This document shows, in pieces, positions 1-9,163 of a DNA stretch of 26,415 nt. The number at the start of each line of letters is the position of its first letter. Position 1 is the first letter of the stretch. A program made the position numbers and the translations under genes. The stretch is from the NCBI GenBank assembly GCA_003427395.1, contig BFEA01000159.1, forward strand, positions 266,234 through 292,648. The letters are read 5' to 3'. Below the pieces are notes generated by a model. It was given only the letters and a program-made list of their open reading frames with translations, was not told where the DNA came from and did not search any database. Origin of the DNA: Chara braunii (Eukaryota; Streptophyta; Charophyceae; Charales; Characeae).

Positions 1-64
<64 letters not shown>
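1..64. repeat. (AG)n microsatellite
   Basis: A perfect dinucleotide AG tract starts at the window edge and runs for about 64 bases, so its true length is unknown. Confidence 0.98.
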
Positions 65-65
<1 letters not shown>

Positions 66-934
66 AAGGTAGGATATCGTCGATTGTCGCATGGAGCCAT
101 CGTTCGCCTTGACGAACATGAGCGCGGGTCCCTTTCCGTGCTCGACCCTTGTATCAGTCCATCGAAGTGTGTTGCCGACCTTCCCCATCGCAGACGACAA
201 TGGTGTGTATTACGACGTAGATGTGAGGAGCACTCAGCGACGAACTGAGCAAGTTCATTTGTATAATCCCGCCAGAGCCTGCTATACTGGAGGGAGTGGG
301 TTTGTGTTGATCGAGCGGTTCTCTTCCCCTCCCCTGCTATTGCCCTAGACCGATCGAACTGTGTTGCCCTAGTTCGCTGCCCATGCTACGTGGCCGCCTC
401 GGTTTAGCTGTCGCTGGTGTCGTCAAGGGGATTCATGTTCCTGGCGACAACAAGTCTTGGGATACGAAGGTGCGGCTCGATTCCCAGAACTCTCCTACAA
501 TGCGGGCGTGCTCCTGCCTAACTCTCGAACTTGGGTTCCCTCGGCCCGCCCGACCCCAGGCGACCCCGCGCAAGGTCATCCACGCAGGCCCGACGAGTCT
601 GACACCGAGGCCTGAAACTCAGTTCCAGGGCGACTGCCCCAAGGGCCACGCGAACCCAACATAGCAAGAAGCGGAAAAACTCCGCTCCCTCACCCTCCTT
701 TTTCAATTATGTTTTTCCTTTTTTAAGTTTTTGTTGACGCTCCCTCTAGAATGATCTGTTCCTCCGTCGCTTGCACTCGATGACGGATCGAACCCCAAAA
801 GGCAACCCTCGACCCAGAACAAGAATCCCCCGTTTCGTCCGCGTGATTCAACCTCACTGCCAAAAATCCTCGGCCACATCCCCAACTACTCTGATCGACG
901 GGTATGTGGCTCACGCATCACACGGTACCTACGG
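65..934. other. No supported gene; possible internal side of family B element
   Basis: Several short open frames occur on both strands but none has a recognisable domain, and plus and minus frames look equally protein-like. If the family B repeat to the right is a minus-strand 5' LTR, this stretch is its leader and the start of its internal region. The part nearest 935 still resembles the leader of the second family B copy at 17740-17830. Confidence 0.4.
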
Positions 935-1022
935 AGGGTCGAAAGTCCGTACGTACGGTGTCAGAGGGCGCGGTGTCTCGACCCTCCTCTATGTGCCAAG
1001 TCCCTACTGGATACCAGGTCCT

Positions 1023-1034
1023 CGCTCTGATACC
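1023..1034 (-). other. Primer-binding-site-like sequence (initiator tRNA-Met type)
   Basis: The minus strand reads GGTATCAGAGCG, which matches the usual TGGTATCAGAGC primer site of many plant LTR retrotransposons except for the first T. The equivalent position in the second family B copy (17717-17727) reads TGTACCAGAGC. Homology between the two copies continues past this site, as expected if it separates an LTR from a shared leader. Confidence 0.45.
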
Positions 1035-1504
1035 GCGGCTCATTAAGCCGTTACCGAACCTCCGCAACTATGCTGATCTACCAGAGTGGTGCCCTGACGC
1101 AGACAGGTCCTGTGGGTGCTTGCCCTCAGCAAAAGGGTGAGCCACAGGACTTTCCATTGGTCCACGCAGGCTCGGCGCCCTGCTGTACAGCAAAGCACTA
1201 CCGACCTCTGGCCATGGTAGTCGTCGGGCTTGCCCTGGGACGCGAAAGTGGAAAGACCTGCGTGGTCTTTTCTACTGCGAACCGAGTGCCCCGTTGCCAA
1301 GTTATGGGTTAGGTGCGTGGAACAGAGGTCGTTGTCAGAGGGAATGAAAAGAGAGAGACCAAGCGAAGTAAAAGAGGGAAAGAAAAGGTAGGGAAGGGGA
1401 AAAGAGAAACGAAACTTCAAATCTGAACCCGCGCTTTAGTTCGAGGAGAAACTGGTGGACTCAGGCCATTGCAGCATTACGATCTCCCCACTTTCTCTGA
1501 CTTT

Positions 1505-1527
1505 ATTGTTATTATTATTATTATTAA
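1505..1527. repeat. (TTA)n microsatellite
   Basis: A short TTA-type tract. A comparable AAT-rich tract is found at the corresponding place in the inverted family B copy (about 16993-17030). Confidence 0.85.
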
Positions 1528-1736
1528 CATTGAAAGTTTTAAAGAAATTCAACCTTCCTTTTTTAACCTGTCTTTTCACAGGAACGCCGACGGTTCAGCT
1601 TTGAGCGATGATTATTGTCTGACGGCCTAGGTTGGCCCAAGTCGCCCGACCCCTCGTATATCGCCTGTGCCAGGTCTGTCTGGCTGGGCTCCGCGTGGTA
1701 GAACCTCAAAAGAGGGGAGACCCGCGGCCGCATTGG

Positions 1737-1788
1737 TAGGAGGCTTATCGGTTATCACCCCCCTCGTGGAGGGTCATAAGCCCCCTCC
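1737..1788. other. Conserved GC-rich hairpin in family B repeat
   Basis: GGAGGCTTAT (from 1739) can pair with ATAAGCCCCCTCC (1776-1788), and an inner stem can form around the loop CTCGTGG between runs of C and G. The inverted family B copy keeps the same fold at 16764-16807 despite base differences. Confidence 0.55.
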
Positions 1789-1890
1789 TTGCCATTAGAC
1801 GCGGGTACCCACTAAGGGTAGAGGTAGCGGCAGGTCTTAAAGGTTGGGAAACACTAGTTGGTATCCCGTTATGGGACCGCCGCGCAGACC

Positions 1891-2410
1891 TGTGCCCATT
1901 TCAAGCAAGGGCTGGCTTTTCGACTATGGATGTATCGTCTCTTGTTTTTCCTTTTTCCTTTTTCTTTTTTTGTATTGTCTTAATTTTATTAATTCGTGAA
2001 GTACAGGAATGCTAAGGAAAAAGGAATGGAATCTTGAAATGTCTACTTGAACCCTCTCGTTCAGAGCGCGGGGATCGAGACAGGCGGTGATCCTATACGA
2101 GGGAAGTGAGACTAGCCTCGATCACTCGGGCTTGAGTGATTCTGCTATGCCTGATGCTGGAGAGTTGAGGGGAGAATGCTAGTTGGCGTTGTGAGTGTAC
2201 AAGAAATTGCATGTGCACAGTTACGGGTGCTTTGAGCATATGGCCCTGACCATTCTAGGGTCGGTTGTGGCGAGTTGTCCGTAGAGGGTCTGTAATGGTG
2301 CCGTGCACTGGGCTACACGGCTATAGGCCGACATACCTCCAGTTTGTCTGGAGGTGGGAACCAATGTCGGGTGAGGGGCCCAATTTGACGGCTACCTTGG
2401 ATTATAGCCG
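1891..2410. other. No gene recognised
   Basis: A T-rich tract with TTTTTCC repeats lies at 1935-1995. The rest is mixed sequence with no convincing open frame. Confidence 0.5.
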
Positions 2411-2680
2411 TTGCAATGGAGAGGTGAGAGTGAGGGTAATGTTAAAGGGGAAAGAAAAAGAGAGATAAGGGCTGATCGAAGATTGCAGCTGGCGATTATG
2501 GAGGCCAGGGACAGAGCGGAGAGGAGATGCTGGAGGGACGGGGTCACCGACGAATTAAAGGTAACTGTTTCTTACCTGGACACGGAGACCTCGACGGACA
2601 TAGTGGAACGCGAACAACAACACCTGGACCGTGCTTCAGAGGCGGAGAGTGAGGCTAGCGATCGGGAGACTGATCTCTAG
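2411..2680 (+). pseudogene. Possible decayed coding fragment, Arg/Glu-rich
   Basis: The frame encodes 89 residues, largely charged and predicted helical (ADRRLQLAIMEARDRAERR near residues 21-39), ending in an acidic Ser/Glu tail. I recognise no domain. The composition is compatible with a retrotransposon Gag segment or a coiled coil, but equally with chance opening of a purine-rich strand. It is followed by the fragment at 2700, which is in another frame. Confidence 0.25.
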
Positions 2681-2699
2681 TCCTGGAACAGACCGGACC

Positions 2700-2993
2700 A
2701 TGTTCGCAGAAACCACCCACAGGCGCGACCAGTTGAGGATGGTCCAGACGCCAGCTCGCGACGGGGGCGTCAGGGTTGAGCTCGTGTAGTGGGACCTGAC
2801 GAGGGAGGACATGCGCATGAAGTGGACGTCCAGTCCGGACATGGACTGGATCAGATCCGCCCAAATCACACGGTGGCAAGCTCAGTGGAAGGCGGACCCG
2901 AGGTGAGCTCGCGACAACACAGGGACTGAGAACCGAGAGACATTACGAGCAGCGGGGAGGAAAAAGAGAGAGACAACGAACAAGAGAGGGAGA
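2700..2993 (+). pseudogene. Possible decayed coding fragment with in-frame stops
   Basis: From the ATG at 2700 the frame reads 29 codons to a TAG, then continues in the same frame with protein-like sequence (REDMRMKWTSSPDMDWIRSA) to a TGA and on to near 2993. The Trp/Met/Arg-rich stretch resembles coding more than noise. No family is recognised. It may belong with the 2411-2680 frame after a frameshift. Confidence 0.22.
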
Positions 2994-3971
2994 GTTGACC
3001 TTCTTGTGAGAGCGTGAGACGTACCGTGTGAGGGAGGATAGAGGTGTGTGTGCAAGGGCAACAGGGAGCATCCAGAGCGCTGACGTCTCCATTGGCTTCC
3101 GCACGTGGGAGGTGAAAGAGAGTGTACGCGTGTGCGGACGAGAGGTGAACCTTGGTGGGGCATAGAGAGAGTGGACAGTCATGAGAGACACGGAGGAAGA
3201 GAGAGGAACAGTAGAGATGTGAGCCTACCTTAGAGCTGACGTCATCAGTATGGGCACGCAGTGACGAGATCGAGTGCCACGAGGGATAGGCGAGGCTTGC
3301 ACGCATCAAGGATGAGCAAGCGGGATTGAACTCAGCAGAAGCGCGCTTCCGGCGGAAGCGAATACACGTGTTCATTCAAGAACGAGACACAGGCAGAGCA
3401 TTGTCACCAGAAGTAAGTCAGTGCCAGTACGTGAGGTCACCCTGGTTGGCGCCTCCAGGCATTGTGGTCCAATAGCCGAAGCCCATCAGTCATGGCGTGC
3501 TAAGGAAACGCCCGCGGCCGTTGTATCAACTTGTATGGGCCAAGTAATGGCGATTTTAAGTAGGGAGGTGTTTTTCGGGCATTGGTCGAGTTGCTTGTGA
3601 ATTGAGAGGACCACTTCATTGGTTGTACAATCAATATTTGGGTGTCAGCTCTCTGGCAGAATGGCTGCCATTTGTAGTGGACCTTGCAGGTCCTAGATCA
3701 TTAGAATGAGATCGACGCGTTGTCGGGCGGCTCCTGCCAATAATGCAACGGTGGGTCAACGCCACGAGAATCGGGCCACGTCGTTCCGACCGAGTGGAGC
3801 TCAAGCATTGGGAGAATATTCTCATGTGAAGGATGTGATCATAAGCCGCTGAGAGGCCATGAAAAGACCACCGTGGAGAGTGAAACGCCGAGGGCTCGGA
3901 AAGAAGGACATGACCGTGAGGAATAAAAAATGCGCCAAGAATCGGCAAAGAGCCAGAGGAACAGGGACGTC
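2994..3971. other. No gene recognised; purine-rich segment
   Basis: The plus strand is strongly purine-biased around 2930-3230, which leaves the minus strand open by composition. No domain, RNA gene or repeat beyond this bias is supported. Near 3655 a short inverted repeat (GGCAG/CTGCC) is present. Confidence 0.45.
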
Positions 3972-4369
3972 GGGCATTTGACACAAGGCTTCGGGCTTTC
4001 CAAGCGGCGACACCTGCCCATTTTGGGGATCCTTGGCACCAAGGGAAAAGGGGTTGCGGGCCTAAGGCTCGGAAATGGGCCTTTCGACTTTGAGTTTCAG
4101 GTGGGGCCTGCAGAATTTTTCCCAAGGGTCCGCTACCACTTGTGCGGGGGACCACCTAGGCCCAAATAGATCCGGGGAAGGTTCGGAAAGAGTAGTGGTA
4201 CCAGGGCACTACAAAAGGCCCGGTTCCTGACAAAAAGGCCCCTCTCACTGACAACCCTTAGAAGGCCTAACATGCTCGGGCGCAGGTCCGGTACCGGGGG
4301 GCTGCAACTTGTCGGCTGCTCCCGGAGCACACAAGAGCTGAGGCACACTTCGAGAAGGGTCTGACAAAG

Positions 4370-4376
4370 TATAAAA
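4370..4376 (+). promoter_or_regulatory. TATA box of family A LTR-like repeat
   Basis: TATAAAA lies about 400 bases from the left edge of the repeat, and the flanking GACAAAG and TCCGAA are conserved in copy 2 (10394-10400). A TATA box conserved at the same offset in two copies fits an LTR promoter. Transcription itself is not shown. Confidence 0.5.
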
Positions 4377-4639
4377 TCCGAACTGGGCCCAGAACGGGGA
4401 CACTTCTCGGATGCACGAGCGGAAGGCGCACGAAGGACGAACGGACTCCAACAAGCACGGGGGCGAAAGACGGCAGGTAACACGCAAGAGCCGAGGTGAA
4501 GGACGCACACACGCGCACCCGCGCGCAGCCCCCCCACGCGCACCAAAACGCACGTACGCACAGGTGCGCAGCCGCACATGACCACCCCGCACACCAGGGA
4601 ACACGCGCACACTCGCGCACAACCGCACGCAGCGCACAC

Positions 4640-5190
4640 CAGGACGCGCACAACCCCCCTTGCACACCAGAGCGCACGGGCGCACGACACACAACCGCGC
4701 GCAAACCCCTCCCGCGCATCAGAGCGCACGAGCGCATGCCACGCAGCCGTGCGCAACCCCCCTCGCGCACCAGAGCGCACGGGCGCACGGCGCGCGGCCA
4801 CGAACGAACCCCCCTCGTGCACCAGAGCGCACGGGTGCACGGCTCGCAACCACGCGCATTCCCCCTCGCGCACCACAGCGCACGGGCGCACGGCGTGCAA
4901 CCGCGCACGAACCCCTTCTGTGCATCAGAGCGCAATGGCGCACGACGCACATCCACGCGCAAACCCCCTCGTGCACCAGAACGCGCGGGCGCACGGCGCA
5001 CAACCGCGCGCGAACCCCCCTCGTGCACCAAAGTGCACGGGGGCACAGCGCGCAGCCACGCGCAACCCCCCTCGCGCACCTGAGCGCACAGGCGCACAAC
5101 GCACAACCGCCCCCGAACCCCCCCGTGCACGGGCGCACGGCGCATAGCTGCGCGCGAACCCCCCCACGCACCAGAGTGCACGGGCGCAAG
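4640..5190 (+). repeat. GC-rich 51/52-bp minisatellite with 103-bp dimer period
   Basis: About ten units share the core CACCAGAGCGCACGGGCGCA. Equivalent core positions are 4668, 4720, 4771, 4823, 4874, 4926, 4977, 5029 and 5080, so spacing alternates exactly 52, 51, 52, 51 and so on. The two unit types also differ in sequence (AACCGCGCGCGAACC in the 52-bp type, AGCCACGCGCAACC in the 51-bp type). Because neither strand has stop codons in this composition, long open frames on both strands here are artefacts. Confidence 0.9.
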
Positions 5191-5660
5191 GGGATGCAGC
5201 CTCGCGCAGCCCCCGCGCGCATTGGCGCGCACGAGAGCACGAGCGCGCAGCCTCGCTCAGCCTCCGCGCACATCAGCGCGTGCGGGTGCACGGGCGAGCA
5301 GCCTGACACGGCCCCGCACACATCTGCGAGCACGGACGCACACGCGCACAGCCTCGCACATTCGCCCCGGGCACTAAGGGCGAACCCCAAGGGGACGCAT
5401 TGAAGAACGCACCGAAGGGGCACGAAGGGCGCACTTCAAGGAGGCACATCAATGGGCACACCGAAGGGACGCTGAGGGCGCACTCTAGCAGGGCGCACCG
5501 AAGGGCACGCCTGAGGGCGCACGAGGAAACACCGAAGGGGCACGAAGGGCGCACTCTAAAGGGACGCATCAAAGGGGCACGCCGACGGGGTACTAAGGGC
5601 GCACCTAACAGGGCGCATCGAGGAGCACACCTAAAGGCACACAAGGAAGCATCGAAGGGG
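5191..5660 (+). repeat. Degenerate GC-rich repeats, GGGCGCAC type
   Basis: After 5190 the minisatellite loses regularity. From about 5405 a different motif family appears (CACCGAAGGGGCACGAAGGG and AAGGGCGCAC variants), repeated at irregular spacing to about 5660. It lies inside family A copy 1 and has no counterpart in the truncated copy 2. Confidence 0.65.
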
Positions 5661-5824
5661 CGTGTGGAGGCGCATCGACGGGAATACGTAAGGATACACT
5701 GGACAGGTACAAGGACACAGCTACGGGGGACAGGGCCAATTGAAAAGGGACACAAAGACACTTTGAAGGGATAGAAAAGCGGATCGAAAAGGACACGAGG
5801 GCACATCGAAGGGAGACAAGGGCT

Positions 5825-6110
5825 CGCTAAAGAAGGTACTCCTCGTGAACCGGGCTTTCCGAGGACGAAGAGGTACTTTGTGAGGCGGGCTATCTGAAGA
5901 GGTACTTTGTGAAGCGGGCTCTCCGAAGAGGTACTTTATGAGGCGGGCTATCCGAAGAGGTACTTTGTGAAGCGGGCTCTCCGAAGAGGTACTTTGTGAA
6001 GCGGGCTATCCAAAGAGGTACTTTGTGAAGCGGGCTATCCGAAGAGGTACTTTGTGAAGTGGGCCTTCCGAAGAGGTACTTTGCGAACCGGACTTCTCTT
6101 GACCGGGCCT
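5825..6110 (+). repeat. 29-bp minisatellite
   Basis: About eight near-identical units (core GAAGAGGTACTTTGTGAAGC) follow one another with GGTACT at 5872, 5901, 5930, 5959, 5988, 6017, 6046 and 6075, a strict 29-bp period. A degenerate unit sits at 5834. The same array occurs inverted at 26290-26415. There are no unique spacers, so this is not CRISPR. The minus strand lacks stops in all three frames of the unit. Confidence 0.95.
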
Positions 6111-6115
6111 TCTGA

Positions 6116-6286
6116 AGGGACACTTTGTGGGTTGGGTCATCCGAAGATGAAAACACGAGGGATTGGACCTTTGAAAGGGTTGCGTACCAGGATTTTGATC
6201 CGGAGCTAGTGGGCAGGGACTTGGAGGAGCAACGGCACATCACAGACTTCCACGACGAGTGGCGGCTGCATAGCAAGAAGGAATGA
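6116..6286 (+). pseudogene. Coding-like fossil inside family A LTR-like repeat, part 1
   Basis: This plus-strand frame gives about 56 residues before TGA at 6284, with acidic and aromatic composition (for example FDPELVGRDLEEQRHITDF). The inverted copy near 26415-26090 keeps the same frame, with mainly single substitutions, one of which turns a Trp codon into TGA. Its stop overlaps the ATG of the next frame (ATGA at 6283-6286). I recognise no family. It could be a captured gene end or the remains of a Gag-like protein lying within the repeat. Confidence 0.35.
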
Positions 6287-6526
6287 TCAAGGTGGATCTC
6301 GAGCTTTGGCCCCAATGGGCACGAGACGCGACTTCTGATACTGAGATTTCGAGTATCCTTGGGATCATCGGGCGGGGTATAGGCGACATCCGATTGGGAG
6401 GAGAATTAGACCCAGGCTGTTGACTAGATCCATTGGCACTCAGACCGACTTTCCAGACTCGGAGTTAGGGGCGGATCTCACGCCTGAGGCCGGAAGCAGT
6501 ACCGGAAACCCTATGATTCTGGACTG
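6283..6526 (+). pseudogene. Coding-like fossil inside family A LTR-like repeat, part 2 (frameshifted)
   Basis: This is the counterpart of the 80-residue frame at 25848-26090 on the minus strand. Here the frame opens at ATG 6283, but a deletion of about four bases near 6353 shifts it relative to that copy. The C-terminal part (RSIGTQTDFP, then an acidic segment and ILD before the stop near 6526) is still readable in the shifted frame. No domain is recognised. Confidence 0.35.
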
Positions 6527-6729
6527 AATGGAAACGATTGTTATATTTTTGTCTGGACGGTGACTTGTGTACAGCTCGCACATTTGTCTTGGGTCTGTTA
6601 CGGTCCATGTGTGGATGCAAACTAATGAGGTTTGTGCAGGTCACAGGAGCCCTGACCAACCCTCCCGTGGGTGACAGACGCGGCGTGAGGCATAGGGTTT
6701 TGCCGACAAACTCCTTTTACGGTTGACAG

Positions 6730-6747
6730 TGGCACCGTTGTCGGGGA
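6730..6747 (+). other. Primer-binding site, tRNA-Asp type
   Basis: TGGCACCGTTGTCGGGGA matches, with two transitions, the sequence complementary to the 3' end of plant tRNA-Asp (TGGCGCCGTTGCCGGGGA), a known primer site of some plant Ty3/gypsy elements. It lies one base after GTTGACA, where homology between family A copies ends. This position supports reading the repeat as a 5' LTR. The inverted copy at 25632 lacks the site. Confidence 0.7.
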
Positions 6748-7563
6748 AGGCTGCCTCTCGGGACTTCGGTCCGCCCGTAACCGCTGAGGCAAGGAGGATT
6801 TAGGAGCGAGAGTTATAACTTGATACTCACGACATACTTTTCTTGGTGTGTGCAGGTGCGGTGCCCGCGCGAGTGAGCGGACGACAGATGACCGACCTGT
6901 GATCGACATTCCTGGGTGAGACTTGGGTTTCTGCATTTTCATGATTTCATCGGTTTTTACATCTTTGTGATTTCATGCATTTTGTTCTTGCATTTTTCTT
7001 GTGATCGAGAGAGATTGTTCTGATCCTTCCTACCCTTTGGTCAGTCTACCCTGATCTGATTCTAAGAGATAAAATTGTGAGCAGGGGGTGAATTGAAGGG
7101 ATTGAAGGGGAGGGGAGAAGCGCCCCGGATCTACAAGGAGCTAGGCGGGACTAGATAGGCTAGATGATCATGATGGATAGCTGGGGAGATTGATCCACAG
7201 CACGAGTCGGGAAAAGGGACCATGCCTTAGGTGGGCCGAGTAGAGGCATGGATAGGAGAGTGAGGATGCACGAGTGAGACACTGCACTCCGGTCTACTCT
7301 AGGGCACATGAGTTGGCCAACTCGTGTCCAAGTCACGGCGCGGGAGGTAGGCCAGCGATGATGGTACGTTGATCAGCCCTCCTTCTCGACATGAGGGTAG
7401 GGAGAGATACGCCAGAGGGCGGTTCTTTCCTACGCCTATTGACGTCCTGAAGGGATATAGGCACGATTGACGGGGGCCTATCGTGGGGGTCTGTGAACTC
7501 AACAGTCAGAGAGTGGGCACTGAGAAGGACATATTGAGAGCGACAGTTGAATCTTGATTAGGA
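6748..7563 (+). other. Leader of family A element; no gene recognised
   Basis: This stretch follows the primer site and precedes the first long plus-strand frame. It contains T-rich segments near 6935-7000 with a repeated GTGATTTCATGCAT-like motif, and purine-rich segments near 7085-7130. It fits an untranslated leader with decayed sequence. Confidence 0.4.
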
Positions 7564-8601
7564 ATGGTGTTTATCGAGTCGGAGACCCAAGCGCATCTTA
7601 AAAGAGAGAGTGGCAAGCTTAACGTCATTAGTTTACCTCTAGAAGGGTGGAGTAAGTATAGGCTTGTTAGAAAGCAAGGATTGATAGTGAGAGAAGGGAT
7701 CTTCCTATGGAAAAGGATTGTTTGTCAGCCCAAGATATGTGTTAGGAGAGACAGGGAGAGTGAACCACTAGAGGCGGAGGTGAACATTAGATTCTATATG
7801 TCCGAGGAGGAGTGAATGTTTTTGGTTTTAGATACTGCAAGGCATTGTCGTGCTCTTTTGTGTCTCACATCTCTCGTGCGCAGGTACGGATCGCGACTGT
7901 TTAGCAAGTTCTTTGAGGGGTCTGATGCTATAGCGCATTATACGGTTCGGTATGAGTACGATTGGGAACTCCCTAGGTCTTCGTCAGTAAGAGTCGTTGT
8001 CGTACCGAGGTTTATAACCGATTTTATCTTTGGGCGTTGCGACGCACATGAGAGGCTATTGGGTGTAATCCGGAGGGCGACCAAGTTTAGACCGTTTGTC
8101 GCCGAACTAGCTTGGCTAGTTACTTACTGTCTGGACAGGGATATACCCTCTCGAAGAAACCTTCATCGGGTCGTTTTTGGAATTAGAACGGAACTACACC
8201 GAGCGGCGGTAGCAGGGGAAGTACACAGGGGTAGGATATTAGACCGGGCGCCTATAGAAGACTAAATGTCTCAGTGCAAGGAGTATTCCGTTGAACTCCG
8301 CCAATTCGAATATAGGGAACCTGAATTTATAGGTGAAGATTTGATAGAATTCACCCTACCAGGGCGAGCAGTCAGACGAGACGGCCAGGGGAGAGTGGAT
8401 AAAGTTTGGAGGTCGATCTTGTAAAGGTCTGGGGCCTGGTTACTGATTGCGACTTCGGTGGAGTTTGATCGTGACATGGGGGAAAGGAAAGTAGCGGGGT
8501 CCGCCACGCTACAGTTGAGGGTCTCCTGTACTATCGCACTTCCGCATTGCGGGATATTTTCCTTAGAACGTTGGAACAAGGTTGGAAAGATCCGAAGTTA
8601 G
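7564..8601 (+). pseudogene. Unrecognised polyprotein-like fossil, segment 1
   Basis: A single reading frame runs from ATG 7564 to TAG 8599, interrupted by TGA at 7813, TAA at 8263 and TAA at 8422. The pieces are 83, 149, 52 and 58 residues. Composition is protein-like throughout, for example YTVRYEYDWELPRS and VVVVPRFITDFIFGRC in the second piece and FEYREPEFIGEDLIEFTLPG in the third. The first two stops are each followed immediately by an in-frame ATG. It lies between the tRNA-Asp primer site and family A copy 2, so it is probably the internal coding region of that element. No protease, RT, RNase H, integrase or zinc-knuckle motif is visible. It may be a divergent Gag, an extra retroelement ORF, or a captured gene. 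Confidence 0.5.
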
Positions 8602-9008
8602 GAATCGTGCCTAGTCTAGACGTCTACCTGGATATTCATTGGTCCTTCCTCGAGCTGGAGTGTTTCCTATGGAATAGCAACATGCCCCATGTCTATTACG
8701 CATTGTGGGAGGCTGGACCCAGTTTTGGGGATTCGGCTTTGGAACTAATGGAGGTGATTCGGTAAGCCTCGCCTAAAGGGTCAGGGGAGTCTCCAAGGGA
8801 AGACCAACCCAGCGAGTTTTGGGCCTTTCTTGACAAAGTCATATGGGAGTCATTTGATTACGTAGCTGGCTTGACCGAGTTATATAGAACTTGGGAATTT
8901 TACCCCCTAGATAGTCAGCGAGATCTCCCAGGTTTCTTTGAGTTACGTACTTACTATCGCAAGCTAGGGGACTACGAGGAGATCAACCAGGAGGAGGACT
9001 GGAACTAA
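8547..9008 (+). pseudogene. Unrecognised polyprotein-like fossil, segment 2
   Basis: This frame overlaps the end of segment 1 in another phase and gives 72 residues to TAA at 8763, then 80 more in the same frame to TAA 9006. It is rich in Trp, Tyr, Leu and acidic residues (DVYLDIHWSFLELECFLW; FWAFLDKVIWESFDYVAGL). The natural reading is continuation of segment 1 after a frameshift, with one nonsense mutation. No family is recognised. Confidence 0.5.
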
Positions 9009-9163
9009 GTGCAGTAGGAAGGCACTGGAAGTTGTTCCTGGGAGGTATGAGGGGTCACGCGGAATCTCCCAAGATGGATAAAGGGGATTAGGGAACTCGA
9101 GCTAAGTTGAGTAACAAGGTGCAGCGGTCGGGGCGGTGACCAGGATAGGTCCGGGGACTAGAA

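Larger units (their letters stand above)
935..1890 (-). mobile_element. LTR-like repeat family B, copy 1
   Basis: This stretch is repeated in inverted orientation at about 16640-17830. Shared blocks in the same order include the CCCTGCTGTACA segment near 1180, the AACCCGC-CTTTAG block near 1426, a TTA-rich microsatellite near 1505, the CGCGGCCGCATTGGTAGGAGG block near 1725 and a hairpin at 1737-1788. The minus orientation is chosen because a primer-site-like sequence follows the repeat on that strand (1034-1023). The outer boundary is not defined, and divergence with many indels points to an old copy. Confidence 0.6.
3972..6729 (+). mobile_element. LTR-like repeat family A, copy 1 (probable 5' LTR)
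   Basis: The first part (about 3972-4640) is repeated directly at 9991-10600 with roughly ten percent differences by eye, including a TATA box. The last part (about 5830-6729) is repeated in inverted orientation at 25632-26415. The right end is sharp: homology stops at TTGACAG, and a tRNA-Asp-type primer site begins at 6730. At about 2.75 kb it would be a long LTR, built largely of tandem repeats. The left boundary is set only by where the match to copy 2 stops; no clean TG start or target-site duplication was seen. Alternatively, two repeats have been joined. Confidence 0.65.

Noticed and set aside
2866-3375. 169-codon minus-strand ORF
   Set aside because: The plus strand is purine-rich here, so the minus strand is open by composition. 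The product is Ser/Leu/Pro/His-rich without a domain.
4133-5423. Long overlapping open frames on both strands (up to 321 codons)
   Set aside because: They arise from the GC-rich minisatellite, which lacks stops in every frame. Products are periodic Arg/Ala/His/Pro or Val/Cys/Arg sequences.
5825-6110. CRISPR-like array of 29-bp repeats
   Set aside because: Repeats are directly adjacent with no spacers, and the setting is eukaryotic retrotransposon DNA.
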